Assembly (NCBI GenBank): GCA_004794785.1
Contig: SJOL01006480.1
Coordinates: forward strand, 945,755 to 1,009,754
Origin: Opisthorchis felineus
Taxonomy: Eukaryota; Platyhelminthes; Trematoda; Opisthorchiida; Opisthorchiidae
Length of the DNA: 64,000 nt
Direction of reading: 5' to 3'
Position 1 is the first letter of the stretch. Every line of letters starts with the position of its first letter. Under the pieces are notes generated by a model that made no database searches, was not told the origin of the DNA, and saw only the letters and a list, made by a program, of their open reading frames with translations. Shown in pieces: positions 49,201 to 58,200 of this stretch. The translations under genes were made by a program, and so were the position numbers.

Positions 49201-52200
49201 CCCAACTGAGCCGCACTAGCCTACCTAATTGCGCGTTTACAGCCAAGACAGCAGCAATATCTGAGCTTTCAGTTCGTTGTAATAAAGCGCTCAGTGTCGT
49301 AAAAATCTGCCTTTTTGAGTATCAGGGCTAAAGTCTATTGGGGCGTAATTAGGTACCAGGAATAGGCAGCAATCAATAGCGTGTTTCCGGAACGCTTTCA
49401 CGGATGTTACCATGTGAATCACACGGGGACGGTTACTAACGGGTATCCAGTCAGAGATCCTTCTAATCGGTGACTCAGAATAATGTCCGGCGGCCTGCGG
49501 ATGGCCATAGGAGAGCAACCGGAGAAGAGGCTCAATGCGACAGCCGCACTCAGATATTGCACTCTCGTTTCAGATAAACGATACAAACCAATTAAGAGCA
49601 AGTCCAACAAAGGAGCTAAAACAGCCCGCTTTCCAGCTGCTTTAAGAACGCACAAGTTCAACGCGGCCAAACGAACCGACAGAAAACTTATTTTGAGGTG
49701 GCTGCAGCATTTATGGCGTAGACTCCGTAGCTAAGGGAGACACGGGGCGAACAGCGTTTTCGTCCATTATGGGTGAACCTACAAAGAGATTACTGTCAAC
49801 GGAGTGGAATAGGATAGAAGGACTGTGTGGAAATAGGGAGAACAGAGGTGTCAGCAAGAACCTATTTCTGCATACCAGTTTGCTTTATATAGCACGGCAA
49901 CCAGGTTGCTGTGGAATAAGTTCGATCGCAAGGCGGTGGTGTGCGGTGTGACTGCACCACACCCAACTTTTAAGGAACCGGTCACCAAACATGTTCGAGA
50001 AACTGTGCTAGTCAGCGCCCTACCAACTGAATGACATGAAGAGACTTTGATTGAAACAGGGACACTCGCCCGTATAGTTCAACAGGTTACAGGAATTCGT
50101 AAACCACATCACGTCAAAGCTCAGTCTGTTCGCAATGGCAATACTAAACCGACAAAAATTTTGTCCGCTAGATAAACAAACATACTGTACAGTTGTCCTC
50201 CACGGAAGAGGCCAACTGAAGAGACCAACCAAAATTGGTCTCATCTGAGAGAGACTTAGCCACTCAAAGAAGTTCACAAGACCATCCAAGTGTGAATTCC
50301 TCTGAGATGTGATCTATCCTGAAGAGGATATCTTTAATTACCATTAGAACCACTTTCAGCTAAGAGTACTCACACAGATCGTCACTGCCACTTGAGATTT
50401 CGGCACGATAACCCAAATACATATTGCTCTTTTTTTTCAAACAATGAGATTTCAGAAAAGGATGGAAAGCCACCGACAGACTTTGTCCCCCTCGCAAAAG
50501 TCTGCCCCCAAAAAAAGTCGAATCCAACCGGGCACGTCACCCAAATGATACATTAGCTGGGAACACGAGTAGTCAGGTTGTCCAATTAACGATTGATTGG
50601 AACAAGAACTCCAGGCAATCTGAATCGAGGGTTATCGAATAGGTTGAGCGCCATGTAGATCATCACGGGGAACAAGTTTCTGTCAGTTAAATAATCCAAA
50701 TAGGAATTATTCCAAATATCGCCACACTTCGCCATATGATGAGAATCCCGCTTCTGAGGTCAAATTAATTATTTGCACAAGTCTGGTAAACGGGCACATA
50801 ATCCTGAGACGAACAATATAGAAATGCTAGCCAGTATTGTAATTGATCCCCCTATGCTCTGATGAGCTTCTATAATAGCAGGAGGCCTCATGTAGCCGAT
50901 AGTTGCATGCAACCTGGAAAAAAACATGAGTTTTCAAAGAAAGGAGCGGGTATGTGGGCCCTATCGCTCTCTAATAGGTTGTCCAATGAGGATATTTAGT
51001 GTACGGTTTCTGCAACGCATATGTTTATTACCGTACAGCCAGACCCATTAAGAACAAAAGATGTTATCTGAATATTTCAAAAGCAAATAAATGTGGAGAC
51101 CAACCTGAAAGACTCAGTAGAATACGGCACATTCCCACCGTACAGTTTACGAAACTCTCCTGCACCCCGATCGTCTTCTAGTGGGTCGGTAACATTCTCC
51201 ACAGCCGAGGATGGACGTGGATTTGCCCCAGATCCACAAATGGTAAACTCGTTCTCACAGAAGGCTACGTGATCCAACGATTTAGGTCGTTTCTTTTTTA
51301 CTAGGGGGGGATCAGGCATCGGGGAACTTTGATTGTATTGACTGCTTATGATGTCCATAAACTCATCTCCCTTGTACTCAGCTTCCAATCGCAAAGCTCC
51401 TTCATACAAGGAAATTTGTTCCCGAAGATCATGAAGTTCTTCCTGGAAAAGGACACACAAGAGTACGGAAGGCATCCATCACACATGTAACACCTATCCA
51501 GAAAAGGTCATTGGATCTAAAGAAACTCATACAATGCTACCTTCCCCCTGATCTCTTGTTTTCCGGTGGCCGACACTATGGCAGCTGACGACAATGTTGC
51601 CTAGGTGCATGGTTTATGGCTGATAAACTGGACTAAACTGAACCTTATATAATTGGCAACAGATACCATACCAAGTAGAACATAAGGTTGACGGAAACTC
51701 GGGGACTGCGCCTAGCTGATTAGCCCCAAGAAGGGCGAAACCGGTCGTGGGCTGTCGAAGAATTTTCAGCAACCTTACGAGTAGCGCATTACGAAGATAC
51801 CATGCCTGTTACGTACAAGAAAAACTGACCAAAGTTGCATTCAGGCAGCCCGAAGGTTAGCTGACTAGGAAGTAGTGGTTACACAAGTATAGGCATAGAC
51901 ATAATCACTATTGGAAATGTCAGAAAAGTTGTTCTTCACACCATGGTCAGTTTACGATTGAACAGACTTCCTGTAACTACGCGAGATGATTGTGCTTATT
52001 AGCAAACAGAGCGTTATGCGCCAACCTAAGCCTCATTAGCAGGGTCAAACTGATTCTTTGGGCACACTGGCGGAAATCGCGTAGCTGGACCCAAGTGAAA
52101 AGCATGTTGAATTCTTAGTCTGACCACACAGATGAAACTTGCTTGTCGTTAGTATTGGGTCACTGGGAACTAGGGAGTCCGTACAAGAATGGCCAATCCT

Positions 52201-55200
52201 AAGAAAATGTCCAAAATATGTCACCTTCGGTGGTCTCGGACACAGTAGAACCGGAGAGGAAAAACAAGCATTCTAGTCTTTCTCGATGTTGTATACCTGC
52301 AAGTCCCCGGGTACATGATTTAGGGCTCTACAAAAAATTGTCCGATTTTTATTAGCTATTATCCATGTTATAGCACAGTCGACCCCAAATGCTGTCGCCT
52401 ACCTCCGAGAAGATACGAAATACAGCATTTCCCCATTAGGTGGGGAAAAAACTTAAACGCGACATTTGGAACTGAGATTGGCTGATTGTTCGTCAGAACT
52501 CAAATATATTTTTATGGAATTCAGGAAAGCTGATCTAATCATGCGGTTGGGCACAATTTGTCAAGAAATGCGCATGGGTCGTTCACCGTAAGTACACACA
52601 TAAAAGCGGGTCTCACGTTCTAGCGGAGATCCGAACACATACCTGGTCAGTTATTTCAAATGAAAACCTTCGAATTGAAAGCCTTGTGCAACCTTGCCAA
52701 GCCGGACAACTTGCATTTTTAAACTACAGGCAACAAAATACAGTAATCCACCTGAAGGAGTAACACCACGGGGAAAGAGGCTTTTTTTAATCTCTTTTGA
52801 GGGTGGACTCTCTTCCGTGGGTATTGTATAACATTCAAGATCCGAATTGTGAAAAACTGCACAAAAATTTTGAGAGCTCTCAGAACTGTCTTTTAAAAAA
52901 TACTGAGTAATCTCGAGTGCGTTGTTTCCTGATATAAATGTAGCGCAACTTATATAAAAAATCTCCACATTTGAATAATGTCCTCCCTCCAAGAGCGTGC
53001 ACCTTTGGACCAGCCAAAATCGCTGAACGACATTTCAGGCACGTCAAATTCTGAAACGGGTCCAAAGCGACCAAACAACAAGAGCTAACAATTTAGTCAT
53101 GGGGAACTGTCCAACGTGTTTTTCTGATTTGTTTCATGTTATGGTGTAACGGTGGGTACTACTGATGAGGCATGCGAGTAGTATGTATGTTCTCGTAACT
53201 TCGCCTTGATCTAATGGAAGGTGAGATTTATTACGGAATTTGTAGAACTACTTTGCAGTTTTTGCTTGCAGTTGTGCGATAGTCAATGAATATCCAGGAG
53301 AGTTCAAGAAGACGCGTTCGAGAATATGGATATTCCGTTTTTAAAAACAACATGCAAATGAGAGTTTAACATTCCTGTCCAATAGTCTGTAACCGTTTAG
53401 TTGGCGTTTTCTAATAAACAACTCCGCAGCGAAGGGTTTCCCTCCTTACAATGGTAGTATGAAGAGGCTTGGAAAATGCAATGGAGATTTCGTCGTATGA
53501 ATGAAGTCCACCTATGCCGAAGGGCCGAGAAGCACTGTACAGCTGTTTCATCCTTATGGAGGATCATCAGCAGTACGCATCTCACGAATCTCTAAAGAGA
53601 TTCAAACATCTGACACGCCAGTAGCTGGACACTAAACCGTTCAGCCAAGAGCGGCTGATCGGCAGTGTGATTAAATAGCCCTTAAGCTACAGCATCACTT
53701 AACCTTCACTTACAAAATTCACATCACGTGGCCACATATTGACTGGTTCTTCTAGTGACAACACAGACGGAAGGTTCACTCGTCGCGTGAATTATTCTTT
53801 CTTCTAAGCAACTTATAGTCTGCTGGTACTATGAACATTTGTGATTGTTGGACATCAGTAATAGAACCCCTAACAATGACGCTACGCCGTGTGGCAACCG
53901 AGTACCTTTCATCCATACGTCGACCTGGCATACACAGACGACTTACGGTGGGGAACAAGCAGATAAATGAGGCTAAGGTTGACCGAATTCCGGTAACGGT
54001 AAGGAAGACACCATGAACAACGGCATTGAACGTTGGTGCTTCATTAGCATAAAAGTTGGATTTTTAAAGAAAACCCAGGAAGAGGACGGTTATATTGTGC
54101 TAACCTACAGCGAACAAACGAGGTGTCTACACTTCCAAAAGTTTGATAAACCTAGGCAAAGGTTAGCTCGTAAGCTACTGACATCATTCGACACATTTTT
54201 CAGTGGCTCCATCCAAACATAGAGAGGGCGAAGTGAACTCTCTAGTGGCGGGCGGACAGCACTCAGACTTCTTGTGGCCTCTCCGCTACTCTGCCAAGCT
54301 ACGCGTTAAGTACTTCTTGGTTTGTACCCTTTTGCACTTGACAAGATGAAGTGTGTGGCCTATGTTTCTGACAGTAAGTGCCAGGGTATGGTGCAGGATG
54401 AAAAACATATGCAAGATTGAAAGGTTAATGAAAGTCTCGTTCATGAACATTAGGAGAAAACACCCTACTGAGCAGTCAGCTCGAAGATACTGATCAACGG
54501 TATCGTAACAAGGATTAAAATATGGCGAGCTAGTGGTGTACACACGACCGACCTGCAGTATTTTATTAACATCTTCGGTGATTTTCCTTGACGTTTCCAA
54601 TTCGCACAATTTTTGTCGTAGATCTGACACTTCGGAACACAGAGCTGTTGATGAAAAGACGAGAGTACAATGTGCTGTACGATAACAAGAGCACAAAAAC
54701 AAACGCAGCACGACTGATTACCGAATTACTGGATTATTAAGGGAATGTCCCCTCAAGGTGATTTATGGCTAAAACCAGCAATGAAATCTTCCAGGAACTC
54801 TGACTACTCTGGAGGAATCACTCATGTTCCTAGGATATTCCATTTCCTAAACGTAAAAAAAGGGGGGCTGCAAACCAAGAGGCAGTATAATCTGACTATT
54901 AGGGTGATATGCTTGTTTAAAGACTCAGGATACCACAATGACAAGCAGTAGTTTTGATAAGACTTATCGAAAGTGGAAGAAATAGTTTCACATTCCAAGT
55001 GGACTTGGAAACATCCAAGTGACACGACATGACTCCTGCAGTTGCTATGGCAGTGCATATAAGTCGGCTACTCACATTGCGGAGCATTTTAGGAGCTCAT
55101 TCGAGAATTCCCAGGCCACAACATTCCTAATCTTTTCCTGAATTGCCGACACCAATCTGCGGCACCTGAGTAGAACTTTATCGGAAGCCATAACGTGGTT

Positions 55201-58200
55201 CTCATCAATTTACCAATGAATTGGATCCTTCAGCATCAATGAGCATAAAATCAAGGACCAAATGGACTGCACAGGATCGAACATTGAACACCAATCCCCG
55301 CCACTTTACAAATATAAGCACATTATTCCTTCTCGGCAAATTGTGCGATCAAGATGACTTCTTCCAGCATCAGACAGGGAAGGACTTTTAGTTGATTAAC
55401 TGGAAAAAGGAAGTTTTCAGGAACCACTCGTCTGTGTGAAATCCACTCGAAAGCAAAGGGCAAGATGGCAGCAGTCTTGCCCTTTCGTCTTGAACTGGAC
55501 CCATTTCCCTTCCTTTCGAGCTCTGGATAGCTCAGTGGTTAAGGCGCGAACTTACTGACTGGAAGGTCCTCTGCATCTCGACTGCTCCTGTCTAAATTTG
55601 GGAAACCTGGCAGCATCTCCCATCACCAACCTGGGGTGAATGCATGCCGTGCGACAAGGTCAACCGCTCTTTGGTTGCCCATCTACGAAACTGCTTACTA
55701 CATCCCACAATAAATCCGATAAGGTCTACCAGGCACGTAGATTTCAGAGCAGCTTTTGTGAACTGTATTAGTCAGAACATGAACCTATTCCAGCTGAAAC
55801 TGCTTACGAGGATCCTGTTGCTGCTCAAAGAGGTAGAGTACATTCAGTTGCGCGTGCCCATTGCACTCTCAGTTGTGCTGGGGATCATCTAGTCAATTTG
55901 CAGTTTCAGTTAATTCCAGCCAATGTAAATTGTCCTGGTTCCGCGGTCCTTCTGTGATCATTAATTGTCCTACCTCTAGATCGTTTCCAGTCTTCCTCAT
56001 CAGCTCGAAGTCCCTACTTCAATTATTCGCGGTTTGGGATGGTAAAATTCATGCAATAATCTGTATTCAGCTCCAGTTTCGTCTAGGTCAGCGACCTAGA
56101 TGAGCAGCAATAAGCTCTGCGTGTAGTTTTCACTCAAAATGATTCCAAGTGGCGACAGCCGCGGCTGACACAAACCCGGCGACGTCCTGTTGGAGCTAGG
56201 TGGTTAGAGCGCGAAGTTACTGACCGGAAGATCCGTGGTTCTAACCCGACCTCTGCATCTCGACTTCCTCTGTCTAGGCTTGGGCAACCTGGCAGTATCC
56301 TAGCCCTCGTGCTTCCCTTGGGTGGCATGGCAGTTAGGCACCGAAAAGGTGTTACAGCTGAACGATTACTTTTTTACCTTGTTGCAGCTTGACTGATCTA
56401 ATTAGATCTCACTCCACAAAACGTATGCACCCACCAGCAGGAAATACGATGTGGTGGGGTAGCTTTCATTCCCACTCTCTTCAGCTGTGATCAGCCGGAA
56501 CACTGAATCTCAGTGAAGGTTTGGCATCCGGATTGAATGTGTCAGTTATGACCTGCTAGATGCATAATTGCGTCTGAATGTTCTTCAATGCATCATGGCA
56601 ATGAAAACACCACAGGTTCCGAGAAATCTGATCCTGCTAAGAAAGAGGATCGCTCAGGCAGGCCAACGACCGGAAATACTACTGTGGCGTGCGGAAGCAA
56701 AGAGCTTACCAGAGGAAGCTAATCGCTGGCAATGCTGTTGAGCATCCTCTAATTGTCTGTTCATCCGGTGGATAGTTTCACGGAATTCTGCTTGAGCCCT
56801 GTTCGCATCTGATCTGCAAGTCTCCAGCTGGCGTTGTAAGTCTGCCACTTCCTTATCCTGCAGGACACCGAAAAAAGAATGTGGAAATAAGTGGATGTCG
56901 AGATTAGCTAAAAGGGAGACAAATAACGGGGAATGCTTAGTAAAGCCATGAAAAGTTCAGAATACCATGGGAATTTTGATAGATGAACTAATGGGTGCCT
57001 TACTTGGCAATGAAGAAAAGCGATAAATATCAGGTGTCGTACAAAACCCACGACCGAATATGATACACTGACAATGAGCTGACAGTTACCTTTTCTAGCA
57101 ACCGTTGCTTGGCTAACTGCAGCTCGGCTGTGGTTGCCTCGTTTGCCAGGGCATATCGTCGTTCAAGTGCTTCCGTCAGCTTCCCCTCACGCTCTTCGGC
57201 GCGCCGAGCGGCATCACCGGTAGTCAACTCAATCAACTGAGCGGAAAGAGATTCATTCGTTGATCGAAGTGCGGATAATTCATTGGTCAGCTGTGGGAGT
57301 GTTGCGCAAGGCATTAGCATCAGAAGATGGGTTATGAAGATGAAAAGGAATCACACAGTGTTTGAACAGTTTACTAGTTACGAAGATTTCAAAAACCACA
57401 TGGTGAACAAACACTATCTGAAGAGAGCAGACCATCCTCTTTTCCACATTTCTTACGTGCATTAACGCACATTAACGGGAGTCCGGTAGAAGAATCAAGA
57501 ACTGAGATTACCGGTACACTCCTCAATTCTCACAATAAACTCTAGATACCCGTATTATCAGCAGTATCACCAACGGAACACCGATGGCAGCTAACTGCGC
57601 CCTACGGCCATGAAGAACAGAAGGGGTTCAGTTAGAGAAACTCAAGGGACGAGCTAGGAGCTATTGCGGAATATGATGCAGTCGGCATACCAATAAGAAA
57701 GTAGTGTTTCGTAGGGTCATCACGAACGCGCAGAATGATACTCGCTAGCAATCAATAACTCCGGTTTGGCTCTACCGCTAGTCATGGGTGTGACGAAGCA
57801 CAATACAGAAAAATCAAAAGTTGAAAAGTAAAACCTGCTTCAAACCTAAGGCGGACAGTGACGCGATAGGCTCCACAGAGTATCGTTTCACAAGTCGGCC
57901 AGATGGATCTTTTGATGTATAAACCATCAGAAAATGTTACGAACATTGCTGAGCAGCAACTCAACGGCACTCCGTATAGGTGAAAATGAAGATGGTCTAC
58001 TAACAAAAGTTGAAAACCGGAAAATTGAACACGCAGAATGCGAATATTATATTATGAAGCATTTTCTACAGAAAGCACTAGAGAGACCGGTAACTAATGG
58101 TTATTTTGAGGCGTCTTTCATCCGGCGGCCAGAATGCTCACTATTAGATATCATAGAAACGTTGATGTGGGTGGTGGCATGAAGACCATGCTTCCCTAGT

